This document shows, piece after piece, positions 44,346 through 53,006 of a DNA stretch of 64,000 nucleotides. The notes under the pieces are model-generated. The model was not told the origin of the DNA. It made no database searches and worked only from the letters and a program-made list of their open reading frames with translations. Source of the stretch: Streptomyces cellostaticus (GTDB lineage Bacteria > Actinomycetota > Actinomycetes > Streptomycetales > Streptomycetaceae); assembly GCF_001513965.1 (NCBI RefSeq), contig NZ_KQ948017.1, forward strand, positions 120,754-184,753, written 5' to 3'. A program made the translations under genes and the position numbers. Each line of letters opens with the position of its first letter. Position 1 is the stretch's first letter.

Positions 44346-45185
44346 GTGCACTCGACGGTACGACAGGACGGCTCAGGGACGTTGCCCGAAGGGCTGGGGC
44401 AAGCGATACGAGGGACCGCAGAGGAGATAGCCGCACTGCTGCGGAGCGCGCCCGGCACGGCACTTCCCGTGCCGGGATCGGAATGGACCCTCGGCGAGGC
44501 GGCCGCCCATCTGGCCCTGGCCAATGAGCTGATGGCCGATCTGGCGTCCGGGCGTGAGCGCCCCTACGGAGACGGCACACCCCAGAGCCTGGCCGCGGCC
44601 AACGCCCGGTCCCTCGCCGCCTTCGGGGAGCGCCGTGCGGAACCACTGGCGACGATGATCACGGACCAGGCCGAGGCGTTCCTGGACGCCATGACACGGA
44701 CCGCGGCCGGCGGGGCCGCCGACGGCCCGGCACCGGCCACGCCCCTGGGCCCCATGCACCCGTCCGTCCTCGCGTCATACCTGCTCACGCACATGCTGGG
44801 CCACGGATACGACCTCGCTCGCGCCCTGAGGCGTCCGCACATGGTCGACCGCGCGCGGGTGAGCCTCTGCATGCCGTTCATGCTCTCGGTCATGCCACGT
44901 GTCGCCGACACCGGGGCCACGGCCGGTCTCACGGCCCGCTACCGGGTCCGGCTCCGCGGCGGCGAGGCGTTCGGCGTGTCCCTGGCCGACGGCGCCGTGC
45001 AGGTGACGCCGGGGCCGCCGCCCGGCCGTGCGGACTGCACCATCCTCATCGAGCCCGTCACCTTCCTGCTCATCGCACTGGGCCGGCGCAACCCCTGGCG
45101 TGCCATCGCCCAGGGGCAGGTCCTCGCCTGGGGCCCCAAACCGTGGCTGGCACCGCGCTTCCCGGCCCTGTTCACCGCGCCCTGA
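44346..45185 (+). CDS. Mycothiol-dependent maleylpyruvate isomerase-like protein with SCP2-like C-terminus
   Basis: 279 residues from GTG 44346 (GGAGGGGA upstream). The N-terminal half has the DinB-like helical bundle of this family (GSEWTLGEAAAHLALANELM, with His in a metal position, and LLTHMLGHGYDLARAL). The C-terminal part (TARYRVRLRGGEAFGVSL, IEPVTFLLIALGRRNP) resembles an SCP2-type domain. Family members use mycothiol in isomerase or transferase steps; the substrate here is unknown. Confidence 0.75.
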   Translation: MHSTVRQDGSGTLPEGLGQAIRGTAEEIAALLRSAPGTALPVPGSEWTLGEAAAHLALANELMADLASGRERPYGDGTPQSLAAANARSLAAFGERRAEPLATMITDQAEAFLDAMTRTAAGGAADGPAPATPLGPMHPSVLASYLLTHMLGHGYDLARALRRPHMVDRARVSLCMPFMLSVMPRVADTGATAGLTARYRVRLRGGEAFGVSLADGAVQVTPGPPPGRADCTILIEPVTFLLIALGRRNPWRAIAQGQVLAWGPKPWLAPRFPALFTAP

Positions 45186-45202
45186 GCCGGCTCACGGCTG
45201 CT

Positions 45203-45436
45203 TCACGACGACGGGCCTGAGCGGGTGGCGCCGAAATGGGTCTCGTGGGTCCAGACGTGGGTGCAGGACGGGCACTGCAGGTGGAGCAGGCTGCCGGTGT
45301 TGGAGAGCAGGTAGCGCCAGTGTCCGTGGCACGTACGCCCCTGCCGGCAGGTGACGCAGGTGCGGTGGTCGTCGCAGTTCGGACAGGCCACCCAGGCGCG
45401 GCGGCCGATGTCGGCCTGCGGGTCAAGCGGCAGCAT
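45203..45436 (-). CDS. Small Cys-rich zinc-ribbon-like protein
   Basis: 77 residues from ATG 45436, which overlaps the end of the DUF6400-like gene by 14 nt. Cys pairs appear as ACPNCDDHRTCVTC and LQCPSCTHVW, with CHGHW between, so a zinc-binding fold is likely. No family assigned. It is convergent with the isomerase-like gene, 17 nt apart. Confidence 0.6.
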   Translation of the reverse strand: MLPLDPQADIGRRAWVACPNCDDHRTCVTCRQGRTCHGHWRYLLSNTGSLLHLQCPSCTHVWTHETHFGATRSGPSS

Positions 45437-45713
45437 CGCCGCCCCCGCGGGCCGGGAGCACACCGGCCGCGACCAGTTCCTCGTACACGCGCTGCTGCTC
45501 CGCGCTGAGGCCGGAGTACAGCAGGTCATACGCCTCCTCCTCACCGCGCAGTGCGGCGACGGGGTCCCAGTCGGGCCCCAGCGCGGCCAGGGTGTGCGTC
45601 CGCCGGAGCATTTCGTGGGAGCTCAGGTCGAAGGCGAAGTCGACCGGTGCGGGCCCGCTCGCAGCGGCGGATTCGTCCGGTTCGTCAGGAAGGGTGGGGC
45701 CATGGGAGGACAT
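45423..45713 (-). CDS. Small DUF6400-like protein
   Basis: 96 residues from an ATG at 45713. The central part (FAFDLSSHEMLRRTHTLAAL, DWDPVAALRGEEEAYDLLYSG) is conserved in a small actinobacterial family of unknown function. It is coupled to the zinc-ribbon gene by overlap. A possible iron box starts 12 nt upstream. Confidence 0.65.
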   Translation of the reverse strand: MSSHGPTLPDEPDESAAASGPAPVDFAFDLSSHEMLRRTHTLAALGPDWDPVAALRGEEEAYDLLYSGLSAEQQRVYEELVAAGVLPARGGGDAAA

Positions 45714-45724
45714 GGGATCGAACG

Positions 45725-45740
45725 TAGGTACGCCTTACCC
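45725..45740. promoter_or_regulatory. Possible DmdR/IdeR-type iron box in a 341-nt gap
   Basis: TAGGTACGCCTTACCC compares with the good box TAGGTAAGGCTTACCT at 62735 with three mismatches. It is in the gap 45714-46054 between the DUF6400-like gene and the Pls-like gene. It is 12 nt from the former and 315 nt from the latter, so the target is uncertain. The rest of the gap shows nothing else I recognise. Confidence 0.4.
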
Positions 45741-46054
45741 GCCAGGGCAAGAGCAGGTGGGGGAAGTCACAGCGAGCCTGCCGAAGGGGCGGCCATTCGG
45801 GTGATCGGCAACGCGCCCAGGTTCTGCGGGGATCCAAGGAACACGGGCCCTTCGGGCATTCCTCGCTCGCACAGTGGTCGATTCGAAGTGGCAGCCTGCC
45901 GGTGGCGGACCGAAACTGAAGCCGACGGTTCGTGATCAGGAAAGAGCACGCGCCTTGAGCTTCCGATGGTTCGGCGGGCCTTTCTTCAATGCCCGAGGGA
46001 CCCGACCCCGCCACCGGCGGCCGACGGCGATCCAGACGTCTTCCAGGAGATCGA

Positions 46055-48649
46055 ATGGTGGAGCAGTCCTCCGAGGTCCCTCTGTCCGGGCCGGACGAAG
46101 GCGCCGTCACCAGGCTGAGCGGCGCCGGCCCTGCGACGGATACCGAGCGGGAACTCGCGAAAGCGCTGGCTGACGTCGTATGCGCCGAGCGCGTTCCGGT
46201 CGACAGGCACTTCTTTACCGACCTCGGCGCCAACTCCCTGGTCATGGCCCAGTTCTGCGCGCGGGTGAGGAAGAGAGCAGACCTGCCGTCCCCGTCCATG
46301 AAGGACATCTACCGGCACCCCACGATCCGAAGTCTGGCGGCGGCTTTCGCCGAGGCCGCTCCCCCTCCCGTCGGTTCATCGGTCCCCGCCTCACCGGCGG
46401 CGCCCATGAACCCGCCGGCTCCGGTGACAGGCACGGGCAAGTTGAACCATGTGCTCTGTGGAACATTCCAGTTACTGGTATTCCTCGGGTACTCCCTGGT
46501 CGCCGGTTTTGCCGCCGACGGCGGATACGGCTGGATCGCCACCGGCTCAGGACTGGCCGACATCTATCTGCGGTCGCTGCTGGTCGGAGGCATCGGGTTC
46601 ATCGCTCTGTGCACGTTCCCGGTCGTCGCCAAATGGATTCTCATAGGCCGCTGGAAACCGGGAGAGTTCCCCGTCTGGGGTCTGACATATCTGCGCTTCT
46701 GGCTCGTCAAGGTACTGCTCCACGCGAATCCGATGATCCTCTTCGTCGGCAATCCGCTGTACGTGCTGTATCTCCGAGCGCTCGGCGCACGGATCGGCAA
46801 GGGAGTCACGATCCTCTCCCCGTCCGTCCCGGTCTGCACCGACCTGCTCACGATCGGCGCCGGCACGGTCATCCGCAAGGACTCGTTCTTCCTCGGCTAC
46901 CGGGCCCACTCGGGGCGTATCCAGACCGGCCGGATCACTCTCGGCCGCGATGTGTTCATCGGCGAGAAGACCGTCCTGGACATCGACACGACGATGGGCG
47001 ACGGCGCCCAGCTCGGTCACTCGTCCGCCCTGCACCGCGGCCAGGCGGTCCCGGACGGCGAGCACTGGCACGGAACCCCGGCACAGGCCACCGAGATCGA
47101 CTACGTGCGGGTCGCGCCGGCCAGGTGCGGCACCGGGCGCCGGGCCTGGTTCGGACTCGTCACGCTGCTTCAGCTGTTCTTCCTGTACCTTCCGCTGGCC
47201 GTCGGCGGGGTGTACATGCTGTTCACCGAGGTACCGGCGATCGGAAAGCGCCTCGACCCGCAGATGGCCGCAGTGAAGCGGTCGGAATTGATCCCCGACG
47301 CGCTGGAACTCTCGCTCGTCCTGTTCTTCGGCTTCGTCGTCGTGGGCCTCGTCGCCCTGTGCACCGTTCCGCGGCTGCTGAGGCTGGCCGTCAAGCCGGA
47401 CCGGGTCTATCCGCTCTACGGATTCCACTACGCGGTACACCGGGCGACGGCTCGCATGACGAACATCAAGTTCTTCGCCTGGCTGTTCGGTGACAGCTCC
47501 TACATCGTGCACTATCTCCAAGGACTCGGATACGACTTGTCACGGGTCGAGCAGACCGGGTCGAACTTCGGTACCGAAGTGCAGCACGAGACCCCGTTTC
47601 TGGTCTCTGTCGGCAGCGGAACGATGGTGGCCGACGGACTGTCCATCATCAACGCGGACTTTTCCAGTACGTCCTTCCGGCTGTCCCGTGCGTCGATCGG
47701 GCCGCACAACTTCCTCGGCAACAACATCGCCTATCCCGCAGGCGCCAGAACAGGTGCCAACTGCCTGCTCGCCACGAAGGTGATGGTTCCCCTCGACGGT
47801 GAGGTCCGGGAAAACGTAGGGCTCCTCGGTTCGCCGTGCTTCGAGATTCCCCGGTCGGTGGAGCGTGACTCACGGTTCGACGGCCTCAGGACCGGCGACG
47901 TACTCCACCGTCGTCTCGCCGCGAAGAACCGCTACAACCTGCGCTCGATGGTCCTCATGCTGCTCGTGCGGTGGCTGCACGCCTTTGCGCTCACGCTGTT
48001 CGGACTCGCGTCCGTGGATCTGTACGGAGCGGCCGGACACCTGGTGATCGCCGGATACCTGGCCATCACTCTCGCGTTCAGCACCCTCTACTTCGTCCTG
48101 GTGGAGCGGTGCATCACGTCGTTCCGTGCGCTGCGGCCCCGGCTGTGCTCCATCTACGACCCCTACTTCTGGTGGCACGAGCGCCTGTGGAAGGTGCCGG
48201 ACCATTACCTCGACATCTTCAACGGAACGCCCTTCAAGACCCTGGTCTGGCGACTGCTGGGCGTGCGCATCGGCGGCAGGGTCTTCGACGACGGCTGCTA
48301 TCTGACGGAGCGGTCACTCGCCACCATCGGCGACGAGTGCACCCTCAACGCCGGGAGCAAGATCCAGTGCCACTCGCAGGAGGACGGCACCTTCAAGTCC
48401 GACGGCACCACGCTCGGTGCCGGCTGCACGCTGGGCATCGCCGCCCATGTGCATTACGGCGTGACGATGGGCGACGGCGCGGTGCTGGCGCCCGATTCCT
48501 TCCTCATGAAGGGCGAGGAGGTCCCCCCGTACGCACGGTGGGGCGGCAACCCCGCCGTGGACATGCCGGATGCCGCCGACCAGTCCTGCGCAGGCGGCCG
48601 GGCAATGTCACCGTCATCGGCCAACGCCACTGCGGCGACCCTGAGTTGA
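46055..48649 (+). CDS. Pls-like membrane synthetase without adenylation domain: PCP-(2 TM-acyltransferase-like)x3
   Basis: 864 residues from ATG 46055 with AGGAG seven nt upstream. Residues about 20-105 are a carrier domain (LGANSLVMAQF, Ser near 61). Then three repeats of two TM helices plus a soluble hexapeptide-repeat-like domain: TM about 129-152 and 169-198, domain 216-352; TM 368-394 and 416-443, domain 449-605; TM 631-655 and 661-685, domain 696-835. Isoleucine-rich left-handed-helix patterns are clear (TIGAGTVIRKD, TLGAGCTLGIAAHV). This is the C-terminal layout of epsilon-poly-L-lysine synthetase and poly-Dap synthetase, in which three tandem domains join amino acids, but the usual N-terminal A domain is absent. 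A TTA codon lies at 46472-46474. It should need loading in trans, probably by the NRPS 13 nt downstream. Confidence 0.85.
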   Translation: MVEQSSEVPLSGPDEGAVTRLSGAGPATDTERELAKALADVVCAERVPVDRHFFTDLGANSLVMAQFCARVRKRADLPSPSMKDIYRHPTIRSLAAAFAEAAPPPVGSSVPASPAAPMNPPAPVTGTGKLNHVLCGTFQLLVFLGYSLVAGFAADGGYGWIATGSGLADIYLRSLLVGGIGFIALCTFPVVAKWILIGRWKPGEFPVWGLTYLRFWLVKVLLHANPMILFVGNPLYVLYLRALGARIGKGVTILSPSVPVCTDLLTIGAGTVIRKDSFFLGYRAHSGRIQTGRITLGRDVFIGEKTVLDIDTTMGDGAQLGHSSALHRGQAVPDGEHWHGTPAQATEIDYVRVAPARCGTGRRAWFGLVTLLQLFFLYLPLAVGGVYMLFTEVPAIGKRLDPQMAAVKRSELIPDALELSLVLFFGFVVVGLVALCTVPRLLRLAVKPDRVYPLYGFHYAVHRATARMTNIKFFAWLFGDSSYIVHYLQGLGYDLSRVEQTGSNFGTEVQHETPFLVSVGSGTMVADGLSIINADFSSTSFRLSRASIGPHNFLGNNIAYPAGARTGANCLLATKVMVPLDGEVRENVGLLGSPCFEIPRSVERDSRFDGLRTGDVLHRRLAAKNRYNLRSMVLMLLVRWLHAFALTLFGLASVDLYGAAGHLVIAGYLAITLAFSTLYFVLVERCITSFRALRPRLCSIYDPYFWWHERLWKVPDHYLDIFNGTPFKTLVWRLLGVRIGGRVFDDGCYLTERSLATIGDECTLNAGSKIQCHSQEDGTFKSDGTTLGAGCTLGIAAHVHYGVTMGDGAVLAPDSFLMKGEEVPPYARWGGNPAVDMPDAADQSCAGGRAMSPSSANATAATLS

Positions 48650-48662
48650 GGAAGGCCATTCG

Positions 48663-51600
48663 ATGGGAGCGTGTGTGGAAGCGGACCGGGAGTTCTGGAG
48701 CCGTGTGCTGGCCGAAGGTGGTACCACCGCGGTGCCACGCTGGGTCCGGCAGCCGGTTCCCGGAGCGGCCGAGCACGAGGCAGCGGTGCCGGACGACGTG
48801 GCCGAGGCGGTACGTGGGCTGGTACGGGAGTGGGGAGTACCGGTCAGCGCGTTCCTGCTGGCGGCGCATGCCAGGGTGTTGGCCGCGTTGTCCGGTGAGC
48901 ACGAGGTCGTGACGGGTTACGCCGCCGGTGTGCGAGGCGAGCCGCTGCCGTGCCGCCTGGCCGTTCCCCCGGGCTCCTGGCGCGCACTGGTGTCGACCGC
49001 TCAGCACGCCGAGGCACAGGTGCTGGCGCACCGGGAGTTCCCGGTGGACGAACTGCGGCGGGAGCTGGGCGCGGCGGAGCCGTCGTACGAAGTCGTGTTC
49101 GGTCCCCGGGCGGGCGAGGACACCCTCGCTGATGACGGCGTTCTGCACGTGCGGTGGTCCGACCGGGACGGACGGCTGTGGCTGCGGCTGCGCTACCGCA
49201 CGGACGTGCTGGACGCCGCGGGCGCGGCCCGGATCGGCGGCTACCACGTGACGGCGCTTCGGCTGATGACGGCCGACGTGGACGCCGAGCACGCCCGGCA
49301 GAGTCTGCTGTCGGCCGACGAGGTGCGCGAGCAGTTGGAAGGGCTGGCCGGGCCCCGCCGTTCGCTGCCGGACGCGCGGGCGCACGAACTGTTCGAGCAG
49401 CGGGTACGGGCGCATCCGGACGCGGTGGCGGCGGTGCACGGCGAGCAGGAGTGGACGTACGCAGAGCTGAACGCGCGGGCGAACCGGTTGGCGCGGGCGC
49501 TGCTGGCACGCGGGCTGGGCCGGGAAGACGTGGTCGCCGTGGTCACCGAACGCAGTCTCGACTGGCTGGCCGCCACGCTGGCGGTGTTCAAGGCGGGCGG
49601 CGCCTACCTCCCCATCGAGCCGCACTTCCCGGCCGACCGCATCGCGGCAACGTTGTCACGCGCGGGGTGCCGACTGGTCCTGACCGAGTCCGGCAGCACC
49701 CGGACCCTCGACCGGGCGCTCGCCGCCGAGCCGGGAACCGAGAGGCTGCTGATCGAGACGGCGTACACGGAGCCGCACACCGACGGGGATCTCGGGGTGC
49801 GGGTCGACGCCGATCAGCTGGCCTACATCTACTTCACGTCCGGCTCCACCGGCGAGCCGAAGGGCGCGATGTGCGAGCACGCGGGTCTGCTCAACCATCT
49901 CTTCGCCAAGATCGACGACCTGGGGATCGGCGAGGGATGCGTGGTGGCGCAGACCGCCCCGCAGTGCTTCGACATCTCGCTGTGGCAGCTGGTGTCCTCG
50001 CTGCTGGTGGGCGGGCGGACGCTGCTGGTCGGGCAGGACGTGATCGTGGACGTGGAGCGGTTCGTCGACACGCTCGTCCGCGGCCGGGTGGCGGTGGCGC
50101 AGGTCGTGCCCTCCTATCTGGAGGTCGTGGTCTCGTATCTGGAGCAGCACCCCCGCGCCGTGCCGGACCTGCGGTGCGTGTCGGTGACCGGTGAGGCGCT
50201 GAAACGGGAGCTGGTCCAGCGCTGGTTCGCGATCCAGCCGGAGATCAAGCTGGTCAACGCCTACGGACTGACCGAGACGTCGGACGACACCAACCACGAG
50301 GTGATGGACGCGGTGCCCGAGCGCGTTCTGCTGGGGCGTGCGGTCAACAACGTGCACGTCTACGTCGTGGACGAGCAGCTGTCGTTGGTGCCGCTTGGCG
50401 CTCCGGGACTGATCGCGTTCTCGGGTGTCTGCGTGGGCCGTGGGTACGTCAACGACCCCGAGCGGACCCGAGAGGCCTACCGGCAGGACCCGTACCGGCC
50501 GGGTCAGCGGCTCTACCTCGGAGGTGACTGGGGGCGCTGGCACCCCGGCGGCAAGCTGGAGTTCCTCGGCCGCCGGGACAACCAGGTCAAGATCCGCGGC
50601 TTCCGCATCGAGATCGGCGAGATCGAGAACGCCCTGCTGCGGGTGGCCGGGGTGCGGGACGGTGCGGTGGTGGTCGCCGACCGGGCCGGGCAGAACAAGC
50701 ACCTGATCGCCTTCTACACGGGCCGGCACCTGCAGACGCACGGGCTGCGCGAGGCGCTGGGTGCCGTCCTGCCCGGCTACATGGTCCCCTCGGCCTTCCA
50801 CTGGCAGCCCGGTCTGCCCCTGACCGCCAACGGCAAGATCGACAGGAAGGTGCTCACCGCTCTCGCGGAAGCGACGGGAGCGACGGGAGCGACGGGAGCG
50901 ACGGGAGCGACGGGAGCGACGGAACCAGCCGTTCACAGCAAGGACGAGCGCGTCCCGCTCACCCCGACCGAGCGGAAGCTGGCGGCCGCCTGGGCCGGTC
51001 TGCTGGGCGTCCCCGAGCACCACATCGGCCGGAAGGACCACTTCTTCGACTCCGGGGCCACCTCGCTGACGGCGGTCAGACTCACCATCGCGCTCGACCG
51101 GGCTGTGTCCCTCAAGGACATCACCCGGCACCCGGTACTCGCCGACCTGGCCGCCCTCCTCGACGGCACGGCGCGCCAGCGCACAGAGCTGCTCCAGCCG
51201 CTGTCGGAAGCGGGCAGCGCGCCGCAGTGCGCACTGGTGTGCTTCCCCTACGCGGGCGGCAACGCGGTCAACTACCAGCCGATGGCGAGCGCGTTGGCGG
51301 GCACCGGCATCGCGGTCCTCGCGGTGGACCTGCCCGGTCACGACCTGGCTTCCCACCCGGAGCCGTTCGCCTCGATCACGCAGGTGGCGGAGCGGGTCAC
51401 CGCCGAGATCACCGCGCGCGGCCTGACCCGGGTCCTGCTGTGGGGCCACTCGTCGGGCGCCGCGCCGGCCGTCGAGACCGCCCGGAGGCTTCAGGCGCAC
51501 GGTGTGGACGTGCCGCGGGTGTTCCTCGGTGCGCAGCTGCTCGGCACCGCCGCCGACCGGCGCGCCGCCATCGGCGAACTGACGAGCCGGAGCAACGCGG

Positions 51601-51959
51601 AGATCGCCGCGCGGCTGACCGCGGACAGCGGCTACAGCGAACTCGCGGAACTGAACGCGCAGCACGCCGAGCACATCGGTGCCGCCTACCGGCACGACTG
51701 CGTGTCCGCGCACCGCTATTTCTGCGCAGCCCTGGAATCCCCGGCACTCGCGAAGCTGGCCGCGCCGGTCTCGGTGGTCGTCGCCGCCGACGATCCGCAC
51801 ACCGCAGGCCATGCCCAGCGCCACCGGGACTGGCTGCTCCTGGCCGAGCACGTGGATCTGCACGAGCTGGCCGACGGCGGCCACTACTTCCCGCGCACCC
51901 GTCCGGCCCAGGCGGCACAGGCCGTCCTGGGCGTCGTAGCACCACTGGCCTCCTCCTGA
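48663..51959 (+). CDS. NRPS: partial condensation domain-adenylation-PCP-thioesterase
   Basis: 1098 residues. Residues 1-225 match only the C-terminal half of a condensation domain (DREFWSRVL, VSAFLLAAHARVLAALSG); the HHxxxDG catalytic part is missing. The A domain (about 235-735) has YFTSGSTGEPKG, FDISLW, NAYGLTET, GRRDNQVKIRGFRIEIGEIE and NGKIDRK. The pocket begins D-I-W, and I make no firm substrate call. A Thr-Gly-Ala repeat (737-754) links to a PCP (DSGATSLTAV, Ser near 801). The TE (855-1098) has GHSSGAA near 928 and a His in GGHYF. With Dap synthesis genes downstream, Dap or a derived amino acid is a likely substrate. It could charge its own PCP and that of the Pls-like protein. Confidence 0.9.
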   Translation: MGACVEADREFWSRVLAEGGTTAVPRWVRQPVPGAAEHEAAVPDDVAEAVRGLVREWGVPVSAFLLAAHARVLAALSGEHEVVTGYAAGVRGEPLPCRLAVPPGSWRALVSTAQHAEAQVLAHREFPVDELRRELGAAEPSYEVVFGPRAGEDTLADDGVLHVRWSDRDGRLWLRLRYRTDVLDAAGAARIGGYHVTALRLMTADVDAEHARQSLLSADEVREQLEGLAGPRRSLPDARAHELFEQRVRAHPDAVAAVHGEQEWTYAELNARANRLARALLARGLGREDVVAVVTERSLDWLAATLAVFKAGGAYLPIEPHFPADRIAATLSRAGCRLVLTESGSTRTLDRALAAEPGTERLLIETAYTEPHTDGDLGVRVDADQLAYIYFTSGSTGEPKGAMCEHAGLLNHLFAKIDDLGIGEGCVVAQTAPQCFDISLWQLVSSLLVGGRTLLVGQDVIVDVERFVDTLVRGRVAVAQVVPSYLEVVVSYLEQHPRAVPDLRCVSVTGEALKRELVQRWFAIQPEIKLVNAYGLTETSDDTNHEVMDAVPERVLLGRAVNNVHVYVVDEQLSLVPLGAPGLIAFSGVCVGRGYVNDPERTREAYRQDPYRPGQRLYLGGDWGRWHPGGKLEFLGRRDNQVKIRGFRIEIGEIENALLRVAGVRDGAVVVADRAGQNKHLIAFYTGRHLQTHGLREALGAVLPGYMVPSAFHWQPGLPLTANGKIDRKVLTALAEATGATGATGATGATGATEPAVHSKDERVPLTPTERKLAAAWAGLLGVPEHHIGRKDHFFDSGATSLTAVRLTIALDRAVSLKDITRHPVLADLAALLDGTARQRTELLQPLSEAGSAPQCALVCFPYAGGNAVNYQPMASALAGTGIAVLAVDLPGHDLASHPEPFASITQVAERVTAEITARGLTRVLLWGHSSGAAPAVETARRLQAHGVDVPRVFLGAQLLGTAADRRAAIGELTSRSNAEIAARLTADSGYSELAELNAQHAEHIGAAYRHDCVSAHRYFCAALESPALAKLAAPVSVVVAADDPHTAGHAQRHRDWLLLAEHVDLHELADGGHYFPRTRPAQAAQAVLGVVAPLASS
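50871..50924 (+). repeat. Nine-nt tandem repeat inside the NRPS A-PCP linker
   Basis: Five perfect GCGACGGGA units and one degenerate copy, encoding (Ala-Thr-Gly)n between the A and PCP domains. The repeat keeps frame for any copy number, so linker length can vary. Confidence 0.95.
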
Positions 51960-52001
51960 ACCCCGTAGAGCCTCCAGACGGGCAACCGAAGGGAAACCGA
52001 G

Positions 52002-53006
52002 ATGTCGTCCTCACCCCTGGCAGCACCTCTCGATGTGGAGCTACGGCCGGACAGACCCGCGATCCTGCACGTCGACTCCCCAGGTGACGCACCGAGTTGG
52101 GCGGCCCAGCACCGCGAGTCGCTGCGGGCGCAGGTCACCGAGCACGGAGCGCTGGTCGTCCGTGGCCTGGACCTGCGCGAGGCGTCCCGGGCCGGTGCCG
52201 TCTTCACGGGGCTCGCCGGCCGGCTCATGCCGGAGCGAGAGGCCTTCGCCCCGCGTGAGGCGTACGGCCCCGGGCTGTACTCCTCCACGGCCTGGCCGGC
52301 CAACCAGCCGATGTGCATGCACCACGAACTGAGCTACCTGCTGGAGGTTCCCGGCCTGATGCTGTTCGCGTGCCTGACCGCGCCGGGCGCGGGCGGGGCG
52401 ACCGCGGTGGCCGACGCGGAACAGGTCCTGGAGGCGCTGCCCACCGGGCTGACGGAACGCTTCGAGCGCGAGGGCTGGCTGCTGACCCGCACCTACAACG
52501 ACGAGATCGGAGCGTCCCTGAAGGAGTCGTTCGGCACCGACGACCGCATCGAGATCGAGCGCTACTGCCGGGCCCACGCCATCGGCTTCACCTGGCAGCC
52601 CGACGGCTCGCTGCGCACCGAGCAGCGGCGCAGCGCCGTGGTGCGGCATCCGCTCACGGGCAGGCGCTGCTGGTTCAACCAGATCGCGTTCCTCAACGAG
52701 TGGACGCTGGCCGAGGAGGTGCGCGAGTACCTGGTGGACGTCTACGGCGAGGACGGACTGCCGTTCAACACCCGCTACGGGGACGGCACCCCGATCGGCG
52801 AGGACGTCGTCCAGCTGCTCAACACCACCTACGAGGAGCACACCCGACGCGAGCCCTGGCAGGCCGGTGACCTGATGCTCGTCGACAACATCCGTACCGC
52901 ACACAGCAGAGAGGCCTTCACCGGAGAGCGGCAGGTACTGGTCGGCATGGCCGAGCCCCGCCGCCTGGCCGACTGCTGCCCGACCCCGGAGGCGAGCCAG
53001 CGATGA
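52002..53006 (+). CDS. TauD/SyrP-like Fe(II)/2-oxoglutarate dioxygenase
   Basis: 334 residues from ATG 52002. Iron ligands are HHE in MCMHHELSY and a distal His in RTAHSREAF, followed by the Arg-bearing GERQVLVGM that binds 2-oxoglutarate. HxE in place of HxD and the following ACLTAPGAGGATAVAD are typical of SyrP-like and clavaminate-synthase-like enzymes that hydroxylate amino acids, some on a carrier protein. A beta-hydroxylated amino acid is the likely product. Its stop overlaps the SbnB start (ATGA). SbnB releases 2-oxoglutarate, the co-substrate here. Confidence 0.85.
   Translation: MSSSPLAAPLDVELRPDRPAILHVDSPGDAPSWAAQHRESLRAQVTEHGALVVRGLDLREASRAGAVFTGLAGRLMPEREAFAPREAYGPGLYSSTAWPANQPMCMHHELSYLLEVPGLMLFACLTAPGAGGATAVADAEQVLEALPTGLTERFEREGWLLTRTYNDEIGASLKESFGTDDRIEIERYCRAHAIGFTWQPDGSLRTEQRRSAVVRHPLTGRRCWFNQIAFLNEWTLAEEVREYLVDVYGEDGLPFNTRYGDGTPIGEDVVQLLNTTYEEHTRREPWQAGDLMLVDNIRTAHSREAFTGERQVLVGMAEPRRLADCCPTPEASQR

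Noticed and set aside
46055..46370. The N-terminal carrier domain of the Pls-like protein as a separate small ACP gene
   Set aside because: The frame runs without break into the first TM helix and there is no stop or second ribosome site.
49656..51884. Minus-strand frame with repeated Arg/Ser
   Set aside because: Shadow of the NRPS gene; the repeat is the complement of the nine-nt tandem repeat.
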